The translations under genes were made by a program, and so were the position numbers. From contig NZ_OY781470.1 of NCBI RefSeq assembly GCF_963676935.1, positions 1,398,680 to 1,462,679 on the forward strand: a DNA stretch of 64,000 bases, in the 5' to 3' direction. Source of the stretch: Halarcobacter sp. GTDB lineage: Bacteria; Campylobacterota; Campylobacteria; Campylobacterales; Arcobacteraceae. The notes beneath the pieces are model-generated. The model was not told where the DNA came from. It saw nothing but the letters and a program-made list of their open reading frames with translations, and ran no database searches. This document shows positions 53,389 to 62,534 of the stretch, in pieces. Position 1 is the first letter of the stretch. Every line of letters begins with the position of its first letter.

Positions 53389-55356
53389 ATGTTTAATGAA
53401 TTTAATTTAGAAAATTTAGAAAATAGTAAAGTTGAATTAGAGCAACTTTTAAATGATAGTAAAAAGAAAATTGATGAACTATTAAATATAGAAAATAAAA
53501 CATATGAAAATTTTGTAAAACCATATGAGATGATAGGGGAGGGGATTAATGATTACTTAACTCCAATCTTTCATATTGATTCAGTAAAAAATTCAGAAAT
53601 AACGCAAAAAGTTTATGAAGATTGTCTTCCTTTAATCTCAGATTACGAAACTGAGATAAGTCAAAATGATAATATTTATAGATCTTTAAAAGATATACAA
53701 GATAAGGATTATATATCATTAAATGATATACAAAAAAAAGTTTTAGAAAATGAAATTAGAGACTTCAAATTAAGTGGTTGTCATCTTGATGAAAAAAATA
53801 AGAAAAAATTAAAAGAACTAAATTTAAAACTTAGCGAGCTTTCTCATAAGTTTTCACAGAATCTTTTAAATGCTACAAATTCATTTGAAATGATTATTGA
53901 TGATTATGAGGATGTAAAAGAGATTCCAAAATCAGATTTAGAATTAGCAAAATTTGAAGAAAATGGAAAAATAAAATATAAGTTTACATTACAAATGCCA
54001 TCTTATATTGCATACATTACATATGGAACTAATAGAGAAAAAAGAGAAGAGATCTATAAAGCGTATTGTACTAGAGCTCCTGAAAACGGAAAAATTATTG
54101 AAAAAATACTATCTTTAAAAGATGAAAAAGTAAAAATTTTAGGTTTTAAAAACTATGCTTCTTATTCTTTAGCGACTAAAATGGCAAAAAATGAAACTGA
54201 AGTAGTTACCTTTTTAGAAGAGTTAGCTAAAAAAGGTAAAAATAGGGCAGTTGAAGAGCTTGATGAGATAAAAGAATTTGCTAAAAAGGATGGCATAGAA
54301 GACTTAAAAAGTTATGATTTATCTTATTACAGTGAAAAACTTAAAAAAGAAAAATATGATTTAGATGAAGAGTACTATAGACCATTTTTTGAGCAAAACT
54401 CTGTTTTAAACGGTTTTTTCAACTTTTTATATGAAGTATTTAACATCAAATTTACTAAAACTGATGCAAAAGCTTGGGATGAAAAGGTGCAAGTTTATAA
54501 TATCAGTGAAAATGATAAGGTAATTGCAAGAATTTTTATCGATTTGGAAGCTAGAAAAGATAAAAGAGGTGGAGCTTGGATGAACAACTGGCACTCTTAT
54601 TATATAAATGATAAAGGGGAAGAACAGTTACCCACAGCCTATATTGTATGCAATTTCCCTCCTTCAAGTGAAAACACTGTATCACTTCTAAGACACTCTG
54701 ATGTTGTTACACTATTTCATGAAATGGGGCATGCATTACACCACTTATTAAGTAAAGTTCCAGAAGCAATGGTTAGTGGTATTTCAGGTGTTGCTTGGGA
54801 TGTTGTAGAGTTTCCATCTCAGTTTTTAGAATACTTTTCTTATGACAAAGAAGTATTAAAACTATTTGCAAAACACTATGAAACAGGTGAAATATTAAGT
54901 GATGAAGCTATTGATAGAATTATTAAAGCTAAAAATTTTCAGTCATCTCTTGCAATGTTAAGACAAGTGGAATTTGCACTGTTTGATTTTGAATTGCATC
55001 AAAAATTATACAAATCTGAAGACGAAGTACAAGCACTTTTGGATTCTATTAGAGAAAAATACGCAGTTATAAAACCGCCGGTATATAATAAATTCCAAAA
55101 TGGTTTCTCACATATTTTTGCAGGAGGATATGCAGCCGGGTATTACTCATATAAATGGGCCGAAGTGTTAAGTGCAGATGCATTTTATATGTTTATTGAC
55201 TCAGGAAAAGTGTTAAATAAAGAGATTGCAGTAAGATATAAAGATATAGTCTTAAAGAATGGTGGTTCTAAAAATATGGATGAATTATTCTTTGAATTTG
55301 CAAATAGAGAGCCAAGTGTTGATTCTTTATTAAAAATTGATGGAATTATTAGCTAA
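53389..55356 (+). CDS. prlC: M3-family oligopeptidase (oligopeptidase A / PrlC)
   Basis: A zinc metallopeptidase that degrades short peptides, including signal peptide fragments. The 655 residues show the zinc motif TLFHEMGHALHHLL (HExxH) near residue 445 with the third ligand in the following VEFPSQFLEYF, and the C-terminal FSHIFAGGYAAGYYSYKWAE. The upstream helical half matches the M3 family. It is cytoplasmic (no signal peptide). Confidence 0.94.
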   Translation: MFNEFNLENLENSKVELEQLLNDSKKKIDELLNIENKTYENFVKPYEMIGEGINDYLTPIFHIDSVKNSEITQKVYEDCLPLISDYETEISQNDNIYRSLKDIQDKDYISLNDIQKKVLENEIRDFKLSGCHLDEKNKKKLKELNLKLSELSHKFSQNLLNATNSFEMIIDDYEDVKEIPKSDLELAKFEENGKIKYKFTLQMPSYIAYITYGTNREKREEIYKAYCTRAPENGKIIEKILSLKDEKVKILGFKNYASYSLATKMAKNETEVVTFLEELAKKGKNRAVEELDEIKEFAKKDGIEDLKSYDLSYYSEKLKKEKYDLDEEYYRPFFEQNSVLNGFFNFLYEVFNIKFTKTDAKAWDEKVQVYNISENDKVIARIFIDLEARKDKRGGAWMNNWHSYYINDKGEEQLPTAYIVCNFPPSSENTVSLLRHSDVVTLFHEMGHALHHLLSKVPEAMVSGISGVAWDVVEFPSQFLEYFSYDKEVLKLFAKHYETGEILSDEAIDRIIKAKNFQSSLAMLRQVEFALFDFELHQKLYKSEDEVQALLDSIREKYAVIKPPVYNKFQNGFSHIFAGGYAAGYYSYKWAEVLSADAFYMFIDSGKVLNKEIAVRYKDIVLKNGGSKNMDELFFEFANREPSVDSLLKIDGIIS

Positions 55357-55410
55357 TTTTTGTAATAATATTGTCTTTAATAAATATGATAAAATATAAG
55401 GATTAGATTC

Positions 55411-55911
55411 ATGACAAATGCTGAAACTATCGCAAAATTGAACGAAGCACTAGAAAAATTAATAAAAGGTTATGAGGAGCTTCAAAACTCTTATGATGCT
55501 TTAGAAAATGAAAATGATAAATTAAATAACGAAATTTCAAACTTAAAAGAAAAAATATCAGTATTAGAAAGTGATAAAAGAGAACTTGAAGATAATGTAA
55601 ATGTTTTACAAGATAGTACAGAAAAAGATTCAAGTAACATCAACTCAATGCTTAGTAAAATTGAAGGCTTATTAAGTAAAAAAACACATCCAGCTGCACC
55701 AACTTATCCAAAAAAAGATAATACAGATAGTGTAAATAAAAAGAATAATAATACCTTTACAAAAGATGAAGAAGATGAGATAAAAGATGTGAGGCAAAGT
55801 TTGGAAGAGATAGTCGTCGAAAGTAAAGAGGAGAATACGACATCTTCCTCCTCTGAAAATAAAATTGATTTAAATAGAATGGCATCTTTATTAAATGGAT
55901 TTAATAATTAA
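55411..55911 (+). CDS. Coiled-coil protein of unknown function
   Basis: The 166 residues form a long coiled coil (residues 1-90, with heptads such as ALEKLIKGYEELQNSYDALE), then a Lys/Asn/Pro-rich linker (KTHPAAPTYPKKDNTDS) and an acidic Ser-rich tail ending IDLNRMASLLNGFNN. It is 54 bases after prlC and 3 bases before another acidic small protein. No known domain is recognised; a scaffold or ZapB-like role is possible but unproven. Confidence 0.7.
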   Translation: MTNAETIAKLNEALEKLIKGYEELQNSYDALENENDKLNNEISNLKEKISVLESDKRELEDNVNVLQDSTEKDSSNINSMLSKIEGLLSKKTHPAAPTYPKKDNTDSVNKKNNNTFTKDEEDEIKDVRQSLEEIVVESKEENTTSSSSENKIDLNRMASLLNGFNN

Positions 55912-55914
55912 TAT

Positions 55915-56196
55915 ATGGTATTACATTTAAATTCTAACTCCTTATACTCAACTTTTGGAGTAGATTCATTTCATACTTTAGATGATGCTATAAATAATAT
56001 GGCACCATCTATGGTAGAATATTACCTATCTGACTTATCGGATGGAAATGATGACGCTTATTTAAACAAAAGAAATATACAAAATAGTATAAATATTGGA
56101 GAATACTCTATATATTTAGACTATGATGATGAAGTATACTTAGAGATTGAAGATACAAAAAATGAAGATGAATATGAAACAGGTTCACTTTGGTAA
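55915..56196 (+). CDS. Small acidic protein of unknown function
   Basis: A 93-residue, very acidic protein (MVLHLNSNSLYSTFGVDSFH ... ending ETGSLW) with no cysteine, signal or membrane segment. The strongly negative C-terminal half (YLDYDDEVYLEIEDTKNEDE) suggests protein binding. It directly follows the coiled-coil gene and is convergent with xerH with a 3-base gap. I do not recognise it. Confidence 0.6.
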   Translation: MVLHLNSNSLYSTFGVDSFHTLDDAINNMAPSMVEYYLSDLSDGNDDAYLNKRNIQNSINIGEYSIYLDYDDEVYLEIEDTKNEDEYETGSLW

Positions 56197-56199
56197 ATT

Positions 56200-57252
56200 T
56201 TAATCTAAAAGGTTTGTTGTAGCTTTCAATCGTTCTCTATCAAAATGAGTATAAATTCTTGATGTATTAATATCTGCATGACCTAATGCTTCTTGAACAA
56301 GAATTAAATCATGGTGTTTTTGATAAAGCAGGGTAGCAAAACTATGTCTTAACATATGTGCTCCATTTTTCTCTTTTCTAATCCCAGCACTAATTAATAT
56401 ATTTTCAACAATTCTACTAACATAAGCTTGTGTTAGCCTATTTCCTTTTTTATTACAAACCAATAGATCCTCACAAGTTCTAATACTAAGCCAATTTTGT
56501 AAATCATTTTCTATAATTTTAGCTTTTATCATAACAACTCTAGGTTTATTTCCTTTTCCTCTTACTTGTAAAATATATACATCATCTTCTCTAAAAATAT
56601 CTTTTGTCCTTAAATTCAACATTTCAGAAACCCTAATACCAGTATAAATTATAATTTTTAATATTAAACGGTTTCTATATGCAGTTTCTATAGAAAATTC
56701 ATAGTTATCAATAGCTTCTAAAAATCTGTTAATTTCATCTTTATTCATATGTGATGGCAACTTCATTCCTGATTTTCCACCTAATCCTGCCCAATTCTTT
56801 AATTCTATTTTAAACTGATAGGAACTGCCATCGACGTTTTCATTTTGTTTATCTATATAAGAAAAGAAATTGAGTAGGGCAATTCTATGATTTTTTTTTG
56901 AGGCATCAGATAATCCAGCAGTATAAGATGCTAAAAAATCAATAAGTAACTCTTCATCTATTTCTTTCATTGACGCTGGACCAAAAGTTTTTAAAAAATC
57001 ATATAGTTTTACTAAAGGATTAAAATAAGTATTAATTCCAGATAAGCCGATATTTCTAGCTTTTTTTACAAGTACTTTTAATTCATCAATATTTTTTTCT
57101 CCACGAATCAAAACTTGTAATATATCTGCAAAAGTATCTTTGTCCAATACTTGAGTATTAGATAATGTAGTTAATTTATTTCTTACAAATAATGCAAGCC
57201 AAAAACAATATGTTTTATCAAATGTATCGCAGAAGTCTAAATTATATCTCAT
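56200..57252 (-). CDS. xerH: XerH-type tyrosine recombinase
   Basis: The single Xer recombinase of Campylobacterota resolves chromosome dimers at dif. The 350 residues have an N-terminal core-binding domain and the C-terminal catalytic domain with Arg in IIYTGIRVSEML, a central Lys region (QVRGKGNKPRVVMIK), HMLRHSFATLLYQ, the LGHADINTSRIYTHFDRE box and its nucleophilic Tyr. All catalytic residues are present. A dif-like site lies about 50 bases upstream of its start. It is chromosomal, with no sign of an integron or integrative element. Confidence 0.93.
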   Translation of the reverse strand: MRYNLDFCDTFDKTYCFWLALFVRNKLTTLSNTQVLDKDTFADILQVLIRGEKNIDELKVLVKKARNIGLSGINTYFNPLVKLYDFLKTFGPASMKEIDEELLIDFLASYTAGLSDASKKNHRIALLNFFSYIDKQNENVDGSSYQFKIELKNWAGLGGKSGMKLPSHMNKDEINRFLEAIDNYEFSIETAYRNRLILKIIIYTGIRVSEMLNLRTKDIFREDDVYILQVRGKGNKPRVVMIKAKIIENDLQNWLSIRTCEDLLVCNKKGNRLTQAYVSRIVENILISAGIRKEKNGAHMLRHSFATLLYQKHHDLILVQEALGHADINTSRIYTHFDRERLKATTNLLD

Positions 57253-57301
57253 AAAATCCCTTTAATTAAAAAATGTGATTATAGCATAATTTTATTATAT
57301 T

Positions 57302-57329
57302 AGTATTGAAAACTATAATTTTCAAACTA
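57302..57329. other. Candidate dif site (difH) upstream of xerH
   Basis: The 28-base layout is 11-6-11: AGTATTGAAAA (57302-57312), CTATAA (57313-57318) and TTTTCAAACTA (57319-57329). The inner 7 bases of each arm are exact inverted repeats (TTGAAAA/TTTTCAA). Dif sites of this phylum have similar TTGAAAA-type arms and are known to lie next to xerH. This places the replication terminus near 57 kb of the window. It lies in the 105-base gap between xerH and cheB. Confidence 0.7.
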
Positions 57330-57357
57330 TTTTAGATAGAAGATAACAACACTACTA

Positions 57358-58437
57358 TTATCTCTTCTTACCTTTAGAATAATCTATAATGTATTCTGCA
57401 ATATCGTCTAAGTGGACAATATCTTTGACTGCCCCTTTTTGTATTGCTTTAGCTGGCATCCCAAAAACAACACAACTCTCTTCATTTTGCGCCACAGTAT
57501 ATGCTCCATTATCAAAAAGTTCTTTCATTGCAATACTACCATCATCCCCCATACCTGTCATCATCACAGCCATAGCACTACTACCAACAACATTATTTAC
57601 TGATCTAAACAATACATCAACACTTGGTCTATGATGACTCACTTTTATTGTATCTAATAGTTTTGTTTTATAAGAGCCTGAAGTGCCTTTTTCTATAGTT
57701 AAATGCATATTACCTGGTGCTAAATAAGCATGACCTTTCTGTAATGTCATACCATCTGTAGCTTCATGAACAGTAAGTTTTGAGTTTGAATTTAATCTTT
57801 CAGCAAAAGACTTTGAAAAACCATATGGGATATGTTGTGTTATAACTATTGGAGGTAAGTTACTTGTTAAATTCTTAAAGACCCTTAATAGTGATTCAAC
57901 TCCACCTGTTGAAGAGCCTATTGCAATTAATTTTGTACCACCCAATCTTGCAGGCATAGATTTTATTACTTCATCAGGGTGAACTTTTCTATCTACTTCT
58001 TTTGCTTTGGTACTAGCAACTTTTTTTATAGGTTTTGGTTTTTTTAATGTATATCTTTTTAAAAGGAATGTTAAATTTAATAAATTATCTTTAATTCTTG
58101 ATGCAAAATTAAGCATTGATTCACCATTTTCTGGCTTACTAATAAAACCTACAGCTCCATCATCAAAAATATCATTTCCTCTAACACCCTCACCTGAAAT
58201 TACAACAGCAGGCATTGGGTGTAAACGCATAAGATTTCTTAAAAATGTTACACCATTCATTTTGGGCATATTTATATCTATAGTAACTAAGTCGGGTTCG
58301 TATTCTTTTATCTTTTCTCTTGCATCATATGCATCTATTGCTTCGGCAATGACTTCAAATTCATCAATTCCATTTATCATATCTTTAATAATTCTTCTCA
58401 TTGATGCTGAGTCATCTATAACTAAAACTGTATACAT
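57358..58437 (-). CDS. cheB: Chemotaxis protein-glutamate methylesterase CheB
   Basis: CheB removes methyl groups from, and deamidates, chemoreceptors in adaptation. The 359 residues have a receiver domain (VLVIDDSASMRR, DLVTIDINMPKMNG, FISKPEN), a basic linker, and the methylesterase domain with catalytic Ser in IAIGSSTGGVESL, His in VITQHIPYG and Asp in VMMTGMGDDG. It is the last gene of cheY-cheA-cheR-cheD-cheB, 12 bases after cheD. Confidence 0.96.
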   Translation of the reverse strand: MYTVLVIDDSASMRRIIKDMINGIDEFEVIAEAIDAYDAREKIKEYEPDLVTIDINMPKMNGVTFLRNLMRLHPMPAVVISGEGVRGNDIFDDGAVGFISKPENGESMLNFASRIKDNLLNLTFLLKRYTLKKPKPIKKVASTKAKEVDRKVHPDEVIKSMPARLGGTKLIAIGSSTGGVESLLRVFKNLTSNLPPIVITQHIPYGFSKSFAERLNSNSKLTVHEATDGMTLQKGHAYLAPGNMHLTIEKGTSGSYKTKLLDTIKVSHHRPSVDVLFRSVNNVVGSSAMAVMMTGMGDDGSIAMKELFDNGAYTVAQNEESCVVFGMPAKAIQKGAVKDIVHLDDIAEYIIDYSKGKKR

Positions 58438-58449
58438 ACTAATACCCTA

Positions 58450-59130
58450 TTAAAATAATTCGATTTCCATTTCTTGTTCTGTTTCAACTTTTTCCACACC
58501 AAATAAGTCAACACCACCAACATACTCTTTGATAACTGGTGCTTTTGTAATTTCTGTTTGTAATGCTTTTTCTTCATTAAGAATTTTATTGTCAGTTTCA
58601 GATTTTTGAGTAACTTTAATAAAAGTTTGAAAATCATCAGCAAGTAATATTAATCTACCATGCTCACCTCTAGTATGTTCACTCACTAGTTTAAATCCTT
58701 CAGATTTACAAAAATCTTTTGCAAATTCAACATTTCTATGCCCTATTGAATCTATTTTAGTGATATTTAATTGCATAATATCTGCACCCCCAGAGATTTT
58801 TGCTGTCATATTCTTTTTATTACACCCTAGTTTGTACATCTCATTTAACATTGCTTCAACTGAATAAAGTCCATATTTCATATCATCATTAGTACTATTA
58901 GTTGTTGGTAATAAAAAATGATTCATTGCTTTTATTTTTGTAACAGAATCATAAAACATAATAGCTACACAAGAACCAAGAAGTGTTTTAAAAGCAACTT
59001 GTTCTATATCTTTTCCAACAGCAAATTCACCACCAATAATAGTATGAGTATTATAGCCTTTAGTTTTTTGTGTAAATCTTGATATAGATGCTTTTTCTAT
59101 ACTTCCATCTTTATGTCCAATAATAATCAA
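58450..59130 (-). CDS. cheD: Chemoreceptor glutamine deamidase CheD
   Basis: CheD deamidates specific glutamines of chemoreceptors. The 226 residues carry the catalytic Cys in LLGSCVAIMFYD, His in KAMNHFLLP and the AKISGGADIM segment. The C-terminal tail (GGVDLFGVEKVETE) extends beyond the core and is acidic; the core is of normal length. Its start overlaps the cheR stop by 4 bases. Confidence 0.92.
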   Translation of the reverse strand: MIIIGHKDGSIEKASISRFTQKTKGYNTHTIIGGEFAVGKDIEQVAFKTLLGSCVAIMFYDSVTKIKAMNHFLLPTTNSTNDDMKYGLYSVEAMLNEMYKLGCNKKNMTAKISGGADIMQLNITKIDSIGHRNVEFAKDFCKSEGFKLVSEHTRGEHGRLILLADDFQTFIKVTQKSETDNKILNEEKALQTEITKAPVIKEYVGGVDLFGVEKVETEQEMEIELF

Positions 59131-59969
59131 TAAAAATCCTTTGTTTTTATGAAAATATTTTGCCCTATTCTATCCACATAACTTATTAAATCTTGTGGAT
59201 TTTCTGAATGCCCAAGATATAATGTTCCACCTATTTTAAGATGTGAAAATAGTTTTTTAAGTATTTTATTTTGATCTTCATTTGAAAAATAAATAAGTAC
59301 ATTTCTACAAAATATTACATCAAAATAGTTTTTATTATAAGGATAAGATTTGTCATTTAGATTCATAACTTTAAAAGTCACCATTTTTTGTAGTTCAGGT
59401 TTAACTTTTATAAGTATCTCTTCACTTGCTAAAGTTTTTTGAACTCTTTTTTTAAAATATTTTTGGGGTTTAATCCAAGAAGGAAACTCTTTTGAAGATT
59501 TAGAATATCTATAAACACCATTTGCTGCATATTGCAAAACATTAGTATCTATATCTGTAGCTAAAATTGTAGCATTAATATTTCTTCCATACTCTTCAGA
59601 TGCTTCAAGTATAGTCATTGCCATTGAATATGGTTCTTCCCCTGTAGATGAAGCAGAACAGTACATTTTAATTTGATTACCACTTTTAGCAAAATCTGGA
59701 AGAACTCTATTTTTTAAATCTGTAAAATGGAAGTCTTCTCTAAAAGAATGTGTTTTATTTGTAGTAAAAGAGTTAATAAATTCAATATTATGCTGACCCT
59801 CTTCTACAGCATCAAGTAATTCTTCAATATCACCAGCATATTTTGTATCTCTTTTTAGTTTATGCAACCTATTTGCTATCATAATGTCTTTATTCTCTGA
59901 TAGCGTAATTCCAGTTAAAGAGTAAAGTATAGACTTTACTCTATTATGTAAATGTTTATTATCGCTCAT
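59127..59969 (-). CDS. cheR: Chemotaxis methyltransferase CheR
   Basis: CheR methylates chemoreceptor glutamates using SAM. The 280 residues have the N-terminal CheR domain (RVKSILYSLTGITLSENKDI, NSFTTNKTHSFRE) and the SAM-binding MYCSASSTGEEPYSMAM, DVIFCRNVLIYF and LYLGHSENPQDL. All motifs are intact. It is coupled to cheD and 6 bases after cheA. Confidence 0.95.
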   Translation of the reverse strand: MSDNKHLHNRVKSILYSLTGITLSENKDIMIANRLHKLKRDTKYAGDIEELLDAVEEGQHNIEFINSFTTNKTHSFREDFHFTDLKNRVLPDFAKSGNQIKMYCSASSTGEEPYSMAMTILEASEEYGRNINATILATDIDTNVLQYAANGVYRYSKSSKEFPSWIKPQKYFKKRVQKTLASEEILIKVKPELQKMVTFKVMNLNDKSYPYNKNYFDVIFCRNVLIYFSNEDQNKILKKLFSHLKIGGTLYLGHSENPQDLISYVDRIGQNIFIKTKDFY

Positions 59970-59975
59970 TCAGCC

Positions 59976-62072
59976 TCAAGATGCTCTTTGTTGCATCATA
60001 TTTATATCTTTTTCTATTTTTGTTTGTGCATTTATAATACCTAAAACATCTAGAATCAGACCAATACTACCATCACCTCTAACTGTAGCAGCACCAATTC
60101 CTTCAACACTTCTAAAGTTTTTGTCAAGTGGTTTTACAACTACTTGGTGTTGATTTAAGAACTCATCGATAGAGATTGCAACTTTTTGAGTACCAGATTT
60201 AACAACAATTAACATACCATCTTCTAAATTTTCAAATGTTGGTTCAACTCCAAATAGTTGATGTAATCTAACTACAGGAATAAACTCTTCTCTTAACATT
60301 AATAAGTCTTGTGAACCATCACCAATCTTTTTAATCATATCTGGCGTTGGTTGTAAAGATTCTACAATTGAACTTAATGGTAAAATATACTTTTGGTCTC
60401 CAACTGCAATATCTAAACCATCAAGAATTGCAAGTGTTAAAGGAAGCATAATTGTTATAATAGTACCTTTACCTAGTTCTGTATCAAGTTTAATTGCTCC
60501 ACCTAGTTTTTGAATATTTGTTTTAACAACATCCATACCAACACCTCTTCCTGAGATATCAGTTATTTGATCAGCTGTTGAAACTCCTGCTCCAAATACA
60601 AGCATAGCTTTTTCATTTGTACTCATTGTATTATATTGGTTTTCATCAATTTGACCTTGATCTAAAGCTTTTTGAGCAACTCTTTCTGCATCAATACCTT
60701 TACCATCATCCTCAATAGTAATTATCATTTGACCATTAGCTTGTTCTGCTGATATAATTATTGAACCAACTTCTTCTTTACCACTAGCTTTTCTAACATC
60801 AGGAGTTTCTAAACCATGATCTAAAGAATTTCTGATAATATGCATTAATGGGTCTGTTAAACCTTCAATCATTGCTTTATCAATCTCAACACCATCACCA
60901 TAATGTTTAAATTCAACTTTTTTACTAAGTTTTTTAGAAATATCTCTAACAACCTTAGGGAATTTTGAATAGATTGATTCCATTGGTACCATTCTAATAC
61001 TCATAATAGAATCTTGCATATCTCTAATATGTCTTTCTAATAATTCTAATCTTTCAAGAACTGCATTTCTTGTTTTTGTTTCTTCAATTGTAGATGAAAA
61101 TTGTGTAAGCATTGCATTTGTAATAACTAAATCACCCACATTATTCATTAATAAATCAATTTTATCTAGATTTACCCTAATATTATTAGAGGCAGAAGTT
61201 TTTTTCTCTTCTTTTGGAGGTCTTTTTGAAGTAGCTGCTTTTTTTGCTGGTCCAGAAGCCGGTTTTACAGGTGTAGCAGCTTTAGGAGTTTCAACTTTTT
61301 TAGGCTCTTCTTTTTTTACATCTTTGTTTATTTCTTGTTTTTGATCAGCATTATTAGCTTTTAACTCTGCATCAGGTGTAATACTTGGAACATCATCAAA
61401 AAATCCAAAATCATCACTTTCATCATGTGTAATAACAGGAGTATCCTCTGTTTCAATCAATTTGTCTAACTCCTCATCAAAGAAGCCATAATTACTATTT
61501 TCTGATTCATTTCCAATCTCATCATCTTTAAAGAATCCATACGAGATATTAAAGTTACTATCATTTATATCTGAATCGTATAAACCAATACTATCATCAG
61601 ATGAACTATTATTCTCAGATACAGGAGTTTCTTCTTGAACTAATGTTTCTTCAGAGCTAGTTGGTGTTTCACCATTAATATATGCTTTAATAATAGTTAA
61701 TAATTCAGCTGTCATCTCATCAAAAGTTTCTCTTGTAAGTTCTTCAGCAACTTCCATTTCAAGAAGTTCTTTCATAACATCTAAACCATCAATTAATGTA
61801 CCTGCCATCTCTGGTATAAATTCAATTTCATGATTTCTAAGTTTGTCCATCATATTTTCAACACTATGTGTAAACTCAGCAAAAAGTGCCAATTCAACAG
61901 ATGCTCCACTACCTTTTAAAGTATGTACATCTCTAAATAATTGACCCATTTCTTCATCGGTTAATGTTCCATTTGTTTCAGCTTCAAGAAGAACATTATC
62001 TGCAGATTCAAATAATTCTTCAGCTTCCTCTAAGAACATCTCTCTATATTTAGATATATCAAAACCAGACAT
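59976..62072 (-). CDS. cheA: Chemotaxis histidine kinase CheA
   Basis: CheA is the central chemotaxis kinase that phosphorylates CheY and CheB. The 698 residues have the P1 HPt domain with the phosphoacceptor His in LFRDVHTLKGSGAS (near residue 50). A long acidic and then Pro/Lys-rich linker (residues about 140-295) follows, then the dimerisation helix pair (LDKIDLLMNNVGDLV), the ATPase domain (IIRNSLDHGLETP, DDGKGID, GRGVGMDVVKTN) and a C-terminal CheW-like domain. No receiver is fused, so CheY acts as a separate protein. It is 16 bases after cheY. Confidence 0.96.
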   Translation of the reverse strand: MSGFDISKYREMFLEEAEELFESADNVLLEAETNGTLTDEEMGQLFRDVHTLKGSGASVELALFAEFTHSVENMMDKLRNHEIEFIPEMAGTLIDGLDVMKELLEMEVAEELTRETFDEMTAELLTIIKAYINGETPTSSEETLVQEETPVSENNSSSDDSIGLYDSDINDSNFNISYGFFKDDEIGNESENSNYGFFDEELDKLIETEDTPVITHDESDDFGFFDDVPSITPDAELKANNADQKQEINKDVKKEEPKKVETPKAATPVKPASGPAKKAATSKRPPKEEKKTSASNNIRVNLDKIDLLMNNVGDLVITNAMLTQFSSTIEETKTRNAVLERLELLERHIRDMQDSIMSIRMVPMESIYSKFPKVVRDISKKLSKKVEFKHYGDGVEIDKAMIEGLTDPLMHIIRNSLDHGLETPDVRKASGKEEVGSIIISAEQANGQMIITIEDDGKGIDAERVAQKALDQGQIDENQYNTMSTNEKAMLVFGAGVSTADQITDISGRGVGMDVVKTNIQKLGGAIKLDTELGKGTIITIMLPLTLAILDGLDIAVGDQKYILPLSSIVESLQPTPDMIKKIGDGSQDLLMLREEFIPVVRLHQLFGVEPTFENLEDGMLIVVKSGTQKVAISIDEFLNQHQVVVKPLDKNFRSVEGIGAATVRGDGSIGLILDVLGIINAQTKIEKDINMMQQRAS

Positions 62073-62088
62073 GATAACAACCTTTTCT

Positions 62089-62457
62089 TTATCTACTTAA
62101 TACTATGTTTACTGCTTTTAATAATTGTTCTGGAACAAATGGTTTTACAATCCAACCAGTTGCACCCGCAGCTTTACCTTTTGCTTTCATCTCATCACTT
62201 CTCTCAGTAGTTAATACTAGAATAGGTCTACTCGCATATGTTGGTAATTTTCTCAACTCTCCAATAAGAGTTAGCCCATCCATATTTGGCATATTTACAT
62301 CTGTTATAATTAAATCAAATGTAGTAGACTTAGCCTTTTCTAAACCATCAACTCCATCAATAGCTTCAGTTACATCGTTATAACCACCTTCGTTTAATGC
62401 ATAATTCAACATATCTCTTAACATTGTTGAATCATCCACGATTAAAAGCTTAGCCAT
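62089..62457 (-). CDS. cheY: Chemotaxis response regulator CheY
   Basis: CheY carries the phosphate from CheA to the flagellar motor. The 122-residue single receiver has VDDSTMLRD, DLIITDVNMPNMDG, LVLTTERSD and GWIVKPFVPE; all phosphorylation residues are present. It is the first gene of the che operon, 77 bases downstream of pnp on the same strand. Confidence 0.95.
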   Translation of the reverse strand: MAKLLIVDDSTMLRDMLNYALNEGGYNDVTEAIDGVDGLEKAKSTTFDLIITDVNMPNMDGLTLIGELRKLPTYASRPILVLTTERSDEMKAKGKAAGATGWIVKPFVPEQLLKAVNIVLSR

Positions 62458-62534
62458 AAAAAACCCCTTGTTTTTAATAAAAAAATATTATTTTAACTAT
62501 ATTAACCAAACAAATATTAAATTAACTTTAATAT

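Noticed and set aside
56200-57252. The tyrosine recombinase as a mobile-element integrase
   Set aside because: Its motifs, length and the dif-like site beside it fit the chromosomal XerH; there are no attachment repeats or cargo genes.
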